Below, one piece after another: positions 1 through 5,669 of a stretch of 5,777 bases of DNA. The stretch lies in the NCBI GenBank assembly GCA_029262095.1, contig JAJDAB010000273.1:1-5777 (forward strand). The letters are read 5' to 3'. Under the pieces are notes generated by a model. It had not been told where the DNA came from. It did not search any database and saw only the letters and a program-made list of their open reading frames with translations. Made by a program: the position numbers and the translations under genes. How positions within the stretch are numbered: position 1 is the first letter of the stretch; the number at the start of each line of letters is the position of its first letter. Source of the DNA: Candidatus Hydrogenedentota bacterium (GTDB lineage Bacteria; Hydrogenedentota; Hydrogenedentia; Hydrogenedentales; SLHB01).

Positions 1-1
1 T

Positions 2-793
2 AACGTTGCGTCGCGGCGGCCTCAGGGGCCGGTTCGCATCAGCAATCGCATTTACGAAGACCCGACTCGGATTTCGAGCTTGCGCGAATATGTGGCTGGT
101 GACCCGTTGAATCGGATTCATTGGAAAGCGTCTGCCCGCACCGGGGAACTGTTCGTTAAACAGAGTGAACCGTCGAGCGTCTTGGGCGGCACGATTGTTC
201 TGGACCTGTTTCAAGCGTGTTACCAGGGCGACGATGCGGAAGAACGGATGGAACTCGCGATTACTACTGCTGCGTCGTTGGCGTATTTGTTGCAGATGTC
301 GGGCGAGCAGGTGGGGATGATTACGAATGCGCGGGATGCGGCGGAAGTCGCGCAGTACGATGTGCGGTCGCGGCAGACGCTGACGCGAGGCGATGCGCAA
401 GAAAGCGTTGTCGGGGAATTGGAGTCGATTCGCATGAACCCGTTGGCCGTACCGACGCGGCGGGGTGCGGACCAAGCGCAAATCATCGTGGAGAATCTGG
501 CGCGTGTTTTGCCCACGGACGCTTTGGATGCGGGGCCGTTGATCATGGCTGAGTTTCCGCGTTTGCCTCGGGACGCCGCGTTGTTGCCGATCTTGCCGAT
601 GGTGACGGATGACCTCGCGCAGACGTTGGCAACGATGAAGTATTCGGGGTTTGCTGTGACGGTATTTTTGATCAAGAACAAACGTGGATACGATTCGGCG
701 GCGTCGTTGTTGGCCGCACACGGAATCGATTTATTTCACATCGAACACGAGCGAAACTTACATGAAATCGCCCCACAACGCATCGGACGGTAA
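2..793 (+). CDS. DUF58 domain protein, 3' part (5' end outside window)
   Basis: The reading frame is open from base 2, so the start lies upstream and 263 residues are visible. The family signature GDPLNRIHWKASARTGEL follows REYVA at about residues 28-51 of the visible part. This is the hallmark of DUF58 proteins, often annotated as 'conserved protein related to von Willebrand factor A'. The following segment (GGTIVLDLFQACYQ, then an alanine-rich helix) fits the vWA-like fold that continues C-terminally. The N-terminal membrane helices usual in the family would lie upstream. DUF58 genes typically sit beside a MoxR AAA+ ATPase and membrane proteins with DUF4129 or transglutaminase domains, and here the next gene fits that pattern. 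The biochemical role of the family is poorly defined; envelope or chaperone-like assembly functions are proposed. The stop is TAA at 791-793, 32 bases inside the next gene, which suggests translational coupling. Confidence 0.9.
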   Translation, partial: NVASRRPQGPVRISNRIYEDPTRISSLREYVAGDPLNRIHWKASARTGELFVKQSEPSSVLGGTIVLDLFQACYQGDDAEERMELAITTAASLAYLLQMSGEQVGMITNARDAAEVAQYDVRSRQTLTRGDAQESVVGELESIRMNPLAVPTRRGADQAQIIVENLARVLPTDALDAGPLIMAEFPRLPRDAALLPILPMVTDDLAQTLATMKYSGFAVTVFLIKNKRGYDSAASLLAAHGIDLFHIEHERNLHEIAPQRIGR

Positions 794-2528
794 CGGCACG
801 GGGTCGAACCCGCCGTCAGATCCGCAGTCGTTGCTCGACGAAGGGCCGAGCGACTTCTCTTCGCTGACGGCTGCGCCTACGCGTGAGCAACGCGCGGCCG
901 CGCCGGAAGCGCCGACCGATTACCATTCGCTCACCGGTGGAAAGAGTATGCACCGGGTTTCGAAGTATCAACATCGAACCTTTACCGACATACTCATCGA
1001 TTTCACGACGCCGTTCATGATTCTCATCATGGTTTGGGCGGCGGTCTACTTCTTGTTGGATGTGCGGTATGTCTACACCGAGGTTCACGATAAGAACCTG
1101 CGTTTTTTTGCGACTATGTTTGTCCTCGGCGTAGTGGCGTTGAACCGATTGATCGCGCGTGAAGGGTCGGAAGAATCGTATGTCTACATTGGCGGCTTGT
1201 TCGTGGCGGTCATTCTGTACACGATTGCATCGACTTCTTGGTATGGCGTGGGCTCGGTTGCGAAAGGGTATATGGGTGATGCGCGTGTGGCGTTGCCGTT
1301 CAATCTGACTATCGTGATATTCACTTGGTGGCTCGTGAATCGGTTGATGCATGAATGTTGTGTGGACGAGAATACGACGGCGGGTGATGTCGGCATACTC
1401 ACCGGTACGGCGCGGAAAATGTTGAAGGCGTCGAAAGTAAAGCCCAAAAAGGCGGCAATGCCGGAAATGACGCTGGATGCCATCGACCCGTTGGATTGGA
1501 AAGAGCCGGAGAAAAAGAAAGCCGCGGCGCCATTGGAGACGACGCAGCGATTACAAAAGCGGCATCCGGGTATTTCGATTTTCTATTTCTCGATTCCAGT
1601 AATGGTCGTGTTTGCCCTGGGACTACGCGTGGTGCAACACGGCGGACGACCAATGATACTGGCCGGGCACTTCTATATCGGCAGTTACACGGTCGCGGCG
1701 CTGAGTTTGTTGATGCTTACGAGTCTGGGCGGATTACGGGAGTATTTTCGTGCGCGACGCGTTCCAATGCCTGCGGGAATCGGGACATTTTGGCTGGGGT
1801 TGGGGAGTGTGATGGTGGTGATGGTCGCGTTTGGTGCGGCTGCGTTGCCGATGCCTGGGTTGCCGGATCTTGCGTTCATCGAAGAGCACGAGACGGATTA
1901 CTGGACACGCGACTCGACATTCCAAGTGCAATCTGTCGTGACTCCGGTAGTGGACCAACTAGAACAAGCACGGTTCATGCAGCGTGTGGGCACGGGCGTG
2001 CTCATCGTGCTCGCAATTTTTCTGGGGTACAGTAGTATTCGCGGAGTGGGCATCGCTGCTGCTGCGATTGCACGGAATCGGCTACGGTATCCGCAGTGGG
2101 TCGTGCGCTTTTTCAATCGCCTGGATGAGATTCTGCAACGTTTCGCACGGCTGCCTACGTTCCCGGAGCGAACACGACGCATTCGGGTGGATAAGTCGGT
2201 ATCGAAAAGCGCGCAGTTCGTGAATCCGCTTGCGCGTCTCGCGCATGGCGACCAAGGCGATCCGCGGTCCATCATCGCGACGAGCTACGACGCGTTGTGT
2301 GCGCTCGCGTATGACATGGGTGTTCCGCGTGATGAGGCGCAAACGCCGTATGAATTTTTGGAGTCGTTTCCGAAAGAGCTGAACGCGCTCAAAGATGAAG
2401 CGGCTGAGTTGACGCAGTTGTATGTGCAGTCGGCATATTCGCCGGTGACAATTGACCCGCGCGTGGAAGACCGTCTGCGTAAGTTTTGGCAGACGTATGA
2501 GAAAATCCGGGGGCGGGTTGTGCGGTAG
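762..2528 (+). CDS. Multi-pass membrane protein with C-terminal DUF4129-like domain
   Basis: A 588-aa protein if it starts at ATG 762. The frame stays open upstream to GTG 684, but the ATG gives a conventional 32-base overlap with the DUF58 gene, and the 26 extra residues look like read-through of that gene's other frame. The first ~80 residues are polar and probably disordered (Ser/Pro/Asp-rich). Hydrophobic segments lie near residues 83-103, 113-131, 141-158, 177-196, 271-290, 304-324, 340-362 and 409-426, suggesting eight helices. A charged Lys/Glu-rich cytosolic loop (about 210-265) separates helices 4 and 5. The C-terminus (about 500-574) has the DUF4129 pattern: Y..L......GVPR.E.QTPYEF, then a helix with ELTQLYVQSAYS. 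In related operons this domain is often fused to transglutaminase proteins; no transglutaminase Cys-His-Asp motif is visible here. It is probably an inner-membrane partner of the DUF58 protein. The specific function is unknown. Confidence 0.85.
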   Translation: MKSPHNASDGNGTGSNPPSDPQSLLDEGPSDFSSLTAAPTREQRAAAPEAPTDYHSLTGGKSMHRVSKYQHRTFTDILIDFTTPFMILIMVWAAVYFLLDVRYVYTEVHDKNLRFFATMFVLGVVALNRLIAREGSEESYVYIGGLFVAVILYTIASTSWYGVGSVAKGYMGDARVALPFNLTIVIFTWWLVNRLMHECCVDENTTAGDVGILTGTARKMLKASKVKPKKAAMPEMTLDAIDPLDWKEPEKKKAAAPLETTQRLQKRHPGISIFYFSIPVMVVFALGLRVVQHGGRPMILAGHFYIGSYTVAALSLLMLTSLGGLREYFRARRVPMPAGIGTFWLGLGSVMVVMVAFGAAALPMPGLPDLAFIEEHETDYWTRDSTFQVQSVVTPVVDQLEQARFMQRVGTGVLIVLAIFLGYSSIRGVGIAAAAIARNRLRYPQWVVRFFNRLDEILQRFARLPTFPERTRRIRVDKSVSKSAQFVNPLARLAHGDQGDPRSIIATSYDALCALAYDMGVPRDEAQTPYEFLESFPKELNALKDEAAELTQLYVQSAYSPVTIDPRVEDRLRKFWQTYEKIRGRVVR

Positions 2529-2566
2529 AGGTTGGAGACCTTTGGTCGCAAGAGTGGCGCGGTTCC

Positions 2567-2585
2567 GGACTTCCTTCGAAAGTCC
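2567..2585 (+). terminator. Weak hairpin after the DUF4129-like gene
   Basis: GGACTT (2567-2572) pairs with AAGTCC (2580-2585) around a 7-base loop, 38 bases after the stop of the membrane-protein gene. There is no T-tract, so this is at best a weak or Rho-assisted terminator. No better candidate is seen before the REP-like repeat. Confidence 0.2.
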
Positions 2586-2621
2586 TGGAGGAGACCGGCC
2601 ACAACCCTGAAACTAGTCGTC

Positions 2622-2681
2622 ATTCCCGCGAAGGCGGGAATCCAAAGGGCTTCTACCAAAACTCTCGATTCCCGCTTTCGC
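2622..2681. repeat. REP-like palindrome pair, second unit interrupted
   Basis: ATTCCCGC (2622-2629) and GCGGGAAT (2634-2641) form a perfect 8-bp hairpin with loop GAAG. A second, inverted unit begins at 2667: bases 2667-2681 match the reverse complement of 2628-2642 at 14 of 15 positions. The second palindrome lacks its closing GGGAAT arm, and the sequence switches after about 2681 into the leader of the IS110-like element. Extragenic repeats with the cores GTCATTCCCGCG and GGCGGGAATCC are widespread in bacterial genomes; their presence just after an operon is typical. The missing arm is not found elsewhere in the window. Confidence 0.75.
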
Positions 2682-2695
2682 AGTTAGGATGAGAA

Positions 2696-2782
2696 GGTCG
2701 GTCTCCCTAGACCGGGACTTATAGTGGCCTGATAGGCCACACGGAGTCACCACGGGGGTGCTCCTAAGATAGGAGACCGACC
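2696..2782 (+). ncRNA. Structured leader of the IS110 element; bridge-RNA-like candidate
   Basis: A perfect 11-bp stem joins GGTCGGTCTCC (2696-2706) to GGAGACCGACC (2772-2782), ending directly before ATG 2783. Inside are a 6-bp hairpin, GTGGCC/GGCCAC (2724-2729/2735-2740), and a second hairpin, GGAG-T-CACC with GGTG-CTCC (2743-2751/2757-2764), loop ACGGG. Two alternative local hairpins compete with the long stem: CGGTCT/AGACCG (2699-2704/2709-2714) and CTCCTA/TAGGAG (2761-2766/2770-2775). The right arm contains AGGAG, 7 bases before ATG 2783, so the stem would hide the transposase ribosome binding site. IS110-group elements encode their bridge (seek) RNA in the left-end non-coding region, so this leader is a candidate. 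Two internal loops fit that idea, but the length (about 90 bases) is short compared with the ~177-nt IS621 bridge RNA. Confidence 0.45.
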
Positions 2783-3488
2783 ATGAATGAGCATGACGCA
2801 TCGCGCAAAACGCGCGCAGCAGGACTTGCAACTTATCCGTTCGCGTGACGCATTGGTGCAGACGCGCACCAAGCTCGTCCATCACGTGCGTAGCGCGTCA
2901 AAGTGCATGGCGAACGATTGCCATCGTGCTCGGCGCGGTCGTTTGGCACCAAGGTCCAAGCGACGATTCCCGAAGCACTACGCGCGGCGTTGACGCCGGT
3001 GCTCGAAACGATAGCGCAACTCACACAGACGATTAACGGCCATGAAAAAGCATTGAGGCGGTGAGCGCTCAAAGCTACCCCGAGACCGAAGTGCTGCGCG
3101 GCGTGCCCGGCGTCGAACCCATTACTGCGTTGGCGTTCGTGCTCACGCTGGATCGGCCTGAACGCTTTGCCAAGAGCCGTGAGGTAGGTCCCTACTTGGG
3201 CCTCGTGCCCAAACGGCGCCAATCGGGCGAAAGCGAACCGCATTTACGCATCACCAAAGCCGGTAATAGTTTCGTGCGCCGATTGCTCGTCAACAGCGCA
3301 CACTACATTCTCGGCCCCTTCGGTCCGGATACCGCACTACGCCAATGGGGCTTGAAAAAGGCCGGTGGCGGTGGAAGCAACGCCAAGAAAAGAGCCGTCG
3401 TCGCCCTCGCCCGAATACTCGCCGTGCTCTTGCACCGACTATGGACCACAGGCGAGTCTACGAACCTTTCCCGCAGCCCATGCGCTGA
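2783..3488 (+). pseudogene. IS110-family transposase, N-terminally deleted and frameshifted
   Basis: The C-terminal Transposase_20 domain is clear in the frame of 3061: VLRGVPGVEPITALAF, GPYLGLVPKRRQSGESEP, LRITKAGNSFVRRLL, HYILGPFGPD, KKRAVVALARILAVLLHRLW. The Ser in RRQSGES (codon 3223-3225) sits where the catalytic serine of the family is found. Upstream pieces of the same protein lie in other frames: QQDLQLIRSRDALVQTRTK (frame of 2787), then ERLPSCSARSFGT and ALRAALTPVLETIAQLTQTI (frame of 2912). Continuity needs one-base deletions near 2905-2912, near 3050 (in or beside a run of five A) and near 3452. After the last one the original frame reads VYEPFPQPMR and stops at 3486-3488. The N-terminal DEDD/RuvC-like domain, more than 100 residues, is absent, while the leader and start codon remain; this points to an internal deletion just after 2783. 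Not functional. Confidence 0.9.
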
Positions 3489-3747
3489 GGAAGTACGAAC
3501 CCAGAAGACGAAATACAAGGAGACCGACGCCCAACAGACGATCAAACGCTAAGGATGCCCACAAACGCGCTATGCCGCGTCCCGGTGACGTCTTTCCTGG
3601 CCCGAACCATCACAGGCCGTTTCGCAGGATGCAGCACCGAACGCCGGGCCCTAAATTGCACCGGCCAAAACCACGGCCAACACGAGTGCGAATGGAAGGA
3701 CGGCAAACTGTGACAAAAGGAAATCCGAAGCCGCCGCGGCGTCTGTT
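3489..3747. other. Non-coding remnant between IS110 transposase and minus-strand genes
   Basis: About 260 bases without a convincing gene. Open frames here have no ribosome binding site, have Arg/Pro-rich translations typical of shadows, and run into the flanking features. The stretch probably holds the right end of the IS110 element and debris; AGGAGACCGAC at 3518-3528 repeats a leader motif. Nothing else is recognised. Confidence 0.5.
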
Positions 3748-3773
3748 GACAAAACCTTCTCATGGAGAGAAGG
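3748..3773 (-). terminator. Intrinsic terminator (minus strand)
   Basis: Read on the minus strand, CCTTCTC pairs with GAGAAGG (7 bp; plus-strand bases 3767-3773 and 3755-3761) around the loop TCCAT, followed directly by TTTTGTC. It starts 9 bases after the stop codon of the 3'-end fragment at 3783-3890. It is probably the native terminator of that gene and now could end transcripts coming from the island ORFs. Confidence 0.65.
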
Positions 3774-3782
3774 ACGATTCTC

Positions 3783-3890
3783 TTATGCAATCAAATCATG
3801 CACGACATTCCCATGCACATCTGTGAGGCGATAATCGCGGCCTGCGTAGCGGTAGGTGAATTGTTCGTGGTCGAAGCCGAGGAGGTGGAG
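3783..3890 (-). pseudogene. Orphan 3' end of a protein gene (copy A)
   Basis: On the minus strand this encodes 35 residues and TAA: LHLLGFDHEQF, then TYRYAGRDYRLTDVHG, then NVVHDLIA. An in-frame TAA at 3891-3893 immediately precedes it, so it is a fragment with no start of its own. The protein sequence is identical to the C-terminus encoded at 5670-5777, while the DNA differs at 13 positions, all synonymous, in 11 codons. Purifying selection therefore acted on both copies, or on their ancestors, before this one was cut. Directly downstream is a good intrinsic terminator, so this is probably the original 3' end of the gene. I do not recognise the family. LHLLGFDHE superficially resembles the YbeY HxxGxDH motif, but what follows does not fit YbeY. 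Confidence 0.75.
3844..3890. repeat. 47-bp perfect direct repeat, left copy (att-like core)
   Basis: Identical to 5731-5777 without a mismatch, whereas the adjoining 61 bases of the same homologous segments (3783-3843 and 5670-5730) carry all 13 differences. A perfectly matching core inside a gene's 3' end, flanked by synonymous divergence on one side and unrelated sequence on the other, is how attL/attR sites look. The true right edge of the core lies at or just past 3890. Confidence 0.5.
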
Positions 3891-3912
3891 TTAGCCAGAG
3901 TATGCGCTTGGA

Positions 3913-4176
3913 TCACTCGGGCTTACCGGCATCGATCAATCTTTCAACATACTCGACATTTATGAAGCGAGGCTGCACTGATCTTGCGAGCTTCAACTCG
4001 GCACTGTCCGCATAATAGACATAGAATGTCGGCCGTTGATCGTCGGATAATTCTCGTAGAACGTCCTCACCGAATGCCCAGGCGCCAGGAAAAAAACGCT
4101 CTCTTATTGTGCCACGACTGAAATCTATGCCATCAACTGTAGATTCTCGTGATCGTACGTGCATCTTCTGTGTCAC
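3913..4176 (-). CDS. Hypothetical protein, 87 aa
   Basis: The start is GTG at 4176 with AAGG five bases upstream. An in-frame TGA five codons before the GTG rules out a much longer version; ATG 4164 is an alternative without a clear ribosome binding site. The protein is mixed alpha/beta in character, with an aromatic centre (FFPGAWAFGEDVL, TFYVYYADSAE) and an acidic/basic C-terminus (FINVEYVERLIDAGKPE). No signal peptide, membrane helix or known motif is visible, and I do not recognise the family. It lies 91 bases downstream of the AlbA_2-domain gene on the same strand and could be co-transcribed with it. Its stop at 3913-3915 is 22 bases from the orphan gene fragment at 3783-3890, whose terminator it may share. 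It could also be the surviving C-terminal part of a longer gene, since its upstream 90 bases are rich in stops in all frames. Confidence 0.5.
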   Translation of the reverse strand: MTQKMHVRSRESTVDGIDFSRGTIRERFFPGAWAFGEDVLRELSDDQRPTFYVYYADSAELKLARSVQPRFINVEYVERLIDAGKPE

Positions 4177-4267
4177 CCCGGCCTTGTTTCAAGGACTGTA
4201 TTTGAAGGGTCTCTTTCCAAATCGGCACAGAAACCGCTTATTACTGTACCATATCTTCGGTTCAAGT

Positions 4268-5149
4268 TCAATGTAACGAAGCGGCACGCGAAATTTTGTA
4301 TCCGTCAAACTCGTTCGCGCGTAGGATCTGGGTTGTATTGTCCGCGCGATAATAGACGGTGTCATCTAAATCGTACAGCATGAAAGGACTTGCAGGTTGA
4401 CAGCCAACATGAACCATTGCGATTGTCTTTCCCTCATAGACCTCCTTTTTGATTTCTATCCAATGGCCTATTTCGCTCGCTGGGTTGATTCGATCTCTAA
4501 TGAGATTGCGCAAGTGTTCCAAGTATTTTCCCCAGTTTTTGAAGCCTAACTCCTCCTCGATACCAATCATGAACAACTCATCCAATTCTGGAAATTTTCC
4601 TGCCAATCTGTCACAATTCGAATAGAATTCCTTTTCCAACGCGCCAATGACCAAAGTCCCACCCATGCTGTTCACAAATGCTATGATTGTCTTCAAAATT
4701 GACGTTCTCAGATCATCGTTCTTCTCTCGCTTTCCGTCTCCGAGGAACAATCGATTCATGTCTGTTTCGATTGAACCTTTGAATTCGACTTCGTGCCCCT
4801 CCTCAAGCCCAGTACTTGGCATTGCTAAGCCTGCCAATGTTCGTGCCGGTGGTGTGCGCTGTATCCTCGCGCCCTCCTGGATTAGCATTTTGTCATGACT
4901 GCTACCAGCGACAAGTAATGTGCTGGTTTTCGTCTGGTTGCGTAGTCCTTGGCTATTAGCCCAATCGAGTATATTCTTCGAAAGGTATTCGTATTTTTCG
5001 AATTTGACTTTCCCCTTAAACAACAGCGCATGCGCACCGGCACCAGTATAGACTGCGAATTCCGATAGGTGGAGCCTGGGCCGGGTGAATTGGTCGACCA
5101 ATCTCTTTACATAGTCCTTAGCAGCTTGCAATTCAGTAGGTTGCGGCAT
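4268..5149 (-). CDS. AlbA_2/Schlafen-domain protein with possible N-terminal BRCT-like region
   Basis: A 293-aa protein from ATG 5149. The frame continues upstream to TTG 5182, but the ATG overlaps the preceding small ORF by 17 bases and begins a plausible soluble helix (MPQPTELQAAKDYVKRL). Residues ~116-288 match the AlbA_2 (Schlafen AlbA_2) pattern: EVEFKGS at 120-126, ILKTIIAFVNSMGGTLVIG at 151-169, a helix KYLEHLRNLIRDRI, strands IEIKKEVYEGKTIAMVHVG and a closing YYRADNTT at 266-273. Such domains occur in putative ATP- or nucleic-acid-binding regulators, and Schlafen relatives are RNases; many bacterial members lie in defence islands. Residues ~25-97 (FAVYTGAG, DWANSQG, TSTLLVAGSSHDKM, EGARIQ) resemble a BRCT fold (TG turn, G before strand 2, LLVAG strand, K and G-I end), but the conserved Trp is not evident. 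No membrane segment or signal peptide, so cytosolic. More AT-rich by eye than the left operon. AlbA_2 is confident; BRCT is tentative. Confidence 0.85.
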   Translation of the reverse strand: MPQPTELQAAKDYVKRLVDQFTRPRLHLSEFAVYTGAGAHALLFKGKVKFEKYEYLSKNILDWANSQGLRNQTKTSTLLVAGSSHDKMLIQEGARIQRTPPARTLAGLAMPSTGLEEGHEVEFKGSIETDMNRLFLGDGKREKNDDLRTSILKTIIAFVNSMGGTLVIGALEKEFYSNCDRLAGKFPELDELFMIGIEEELGFKNWGKYLEHLRNLIRDRINPASEIGHWIEIKKEVYEGKTIAMVHVGCQPASPFMLYDLDDTVYYRADNTTQILRANEFDGYKISRAASLH

Positions 5150-5303
5150 GAACGCGAAAAAAGTGATCGAGAGTCTCAACAATAAGTTTCTTGTTGAACG
5201 TTTTCTCGAAACCCATGCGAACGTATATCAACGACTCGCTGAAGCGAACCTCATGGACTCTATGGTGCCAAATGAATTCTGGATGGTTTTTCGCCTTCGG
5301 CAT
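5133..5303 (-). CDS. Small 56-aa protein overlapping the AlbA_2 gene start
   Basis: ATG 5303 has the Shine-Dalgarno-like AAGGAA seven bases upstream, the best ribosome binding site in this region. The product begins MPKAKNHPEFIWHHRVHEVR, continues with YVRMGFEKTF and a helix around IVETLDHFF, and ends VHAATY. The stop TGA (5133-5135) lies 17 bases inside the AlbA_2-domain gene, a typical arrangement for translational coupling and support for that gene's ATG 5149 start. It is His- and aromatic-rich with no known motif, and I do not recognise it. An open frame on the opposite strand (5148-5399) is in complementary codon register, so one of the pair is a shadow. I prefer this one because of the ribosome binding site and the overlap, but codon evidence does not decide. 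It could be an accessory or regulatory partner of the AlbA_2 protein. Confidence 0.55.
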   Translation of the reverse strand: MPKAKNHPEFIWHHRVHEVRFSESLIYVRMGFEKTFNKKLIVETLDHFFRVHAATY

Positions 5304-5669
5304 CTTACCGTTCCTTTTCTCAACTCGCGATCAGCTGGACTTACCTATATTAAGCATCACACCCGTAAAGCCATCGAGCGTAAACGATCTCCTTTCTGAA
5401 TTCCACTTCCGCGCTCGTTTGACGTATATTTGATGCAACGACATAAGCTAGTCATGTAATGTGCGCCAGAAGGAATAGTACTCGTTCAATTTTGGTGCGC
5501 TGATTGTGGACTAGGATTAGCCATTCATGTCCTCGCGTGGCGGCCATATGGCCGGATTCGTGCCGATGGATTCAAGTAACGTCAACAGAATGGGCTTGAA
5601 AGCAGGCTGCGGTTATCCCGCATTGGAATGCCCGGCAGCTACGAATTGGCTGCGAGCGGTGAGCGGTTT
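5304..5669. other. Intergenic leader region of the minus-strand ORFs
   Basis: About 366 bases with no convincing gene. It should contain the promoter of the minus-strand operon, but no clear -35/-10 pair is seen. On the minus strand a strong Shine-Dalgarno-like AAGGAGAT (5387-5394) lies 12 bases before a five-codon ORF, MALRV (5357-5374). That ORF overlaps a second mini-ORF, MLNIGKSS (5331-5357), as TGATG. These could be leader peptides or chance. The part next to 5670 contains the short palindrome GCATTGGAATGC and the inverted repeat GCAGC/GCTGC, but no hairpin with a T-tract. A plus-strand frame at 5527-5721 lacks support. Confidence 0.45.
5311..5317 (-). promoter_or_regulatory. Ribosome binding site of the 56-aa ORF
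   Basis: On the minus strand AAAGGAA lies seven bases before ATG 5303. It decides in favour of this short ORF, which is below usual length cut-offs. Confidence 0.5.

Larger units (their letters stand above)
2682..3530 (+). mobile_element. Degenerate IS110-family insertion sequence
   Basis: The left boundary is placed where the REP palindrome breaks (about 2681/2682). The element holds a structured 5' leader and a broken transposase whose C-terminal half is clearly IS110 family (Transposase_20 domain). IS110 elements lack classical terminal inverted repeats and often insert into repetitive or palindromic targets, consistent with the REP context. The right end cannot be fixed. The transposase's ancestral stop is at 3486-3488, and an 11-base motif that also occurs in the leader recurs at 3518-3528, so the end is set nominally at 3530 and could lie anywhere up to about 3747. 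With most of the N-terminal domain gone and three frameshifts, the copy cannot make its own transposase. It could be mobilised in trans only if its ends were intact. Confidence 0.75.

Noticed and set aside
684..761. Upstream GTG start adding 26 residues to the DUF4129-like protein
   Set aside because: The extra residues come from inside the DUF58 coding region and are Arg/Cys-rich without a ribosome binding site. ATG 762 fits the operon better.
2689..3763. ATGAGAAGG (2689-2697) and its reverse complement CCTTCTCAT (3755-3763) as terminal inverted repeats of the IS
   Set aside because: The right-hand match is one arm of the minus-strand terminator hairpin, and IS110 elements usually lack terminal inverted repeats. 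Nine bases can match by chance.
3365..3826. 153-aa plus-strand frame across the IS end
   Set aside because: It begins inside the transposase in another frame, is Arg/Pro-rich, and runs through the terminator and copy A; a shadow frame.
3783..3890. YbeY-like rRNA maturation factor, from the LHLLGFDHE motif
   Set aside because: Only the short motif resembles YbeY. The following residues and the nearby stop do not fit, and the HGxLH context upstream is missing.
4182..4194. CCTTG/CAAGG hairpin between the AlbA_2 gene and the 87-aa ORF as a terminator
   Set aside because: The five-base stem has a three-base loop and no T-tract. It overlaps the likely ribosome binding site of the 87-aa ORF and is too weak to call.
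5148..5399. Plus-strand 83-aa open frame with a protein-like beginning
   Set aside because: It is in complementary codon register to the 56-aa minus-strand ORF, lacks a good ribosome binding site, and its start overlaps the start of the AlbA_2 gene on the other strand. Not fully excluded.
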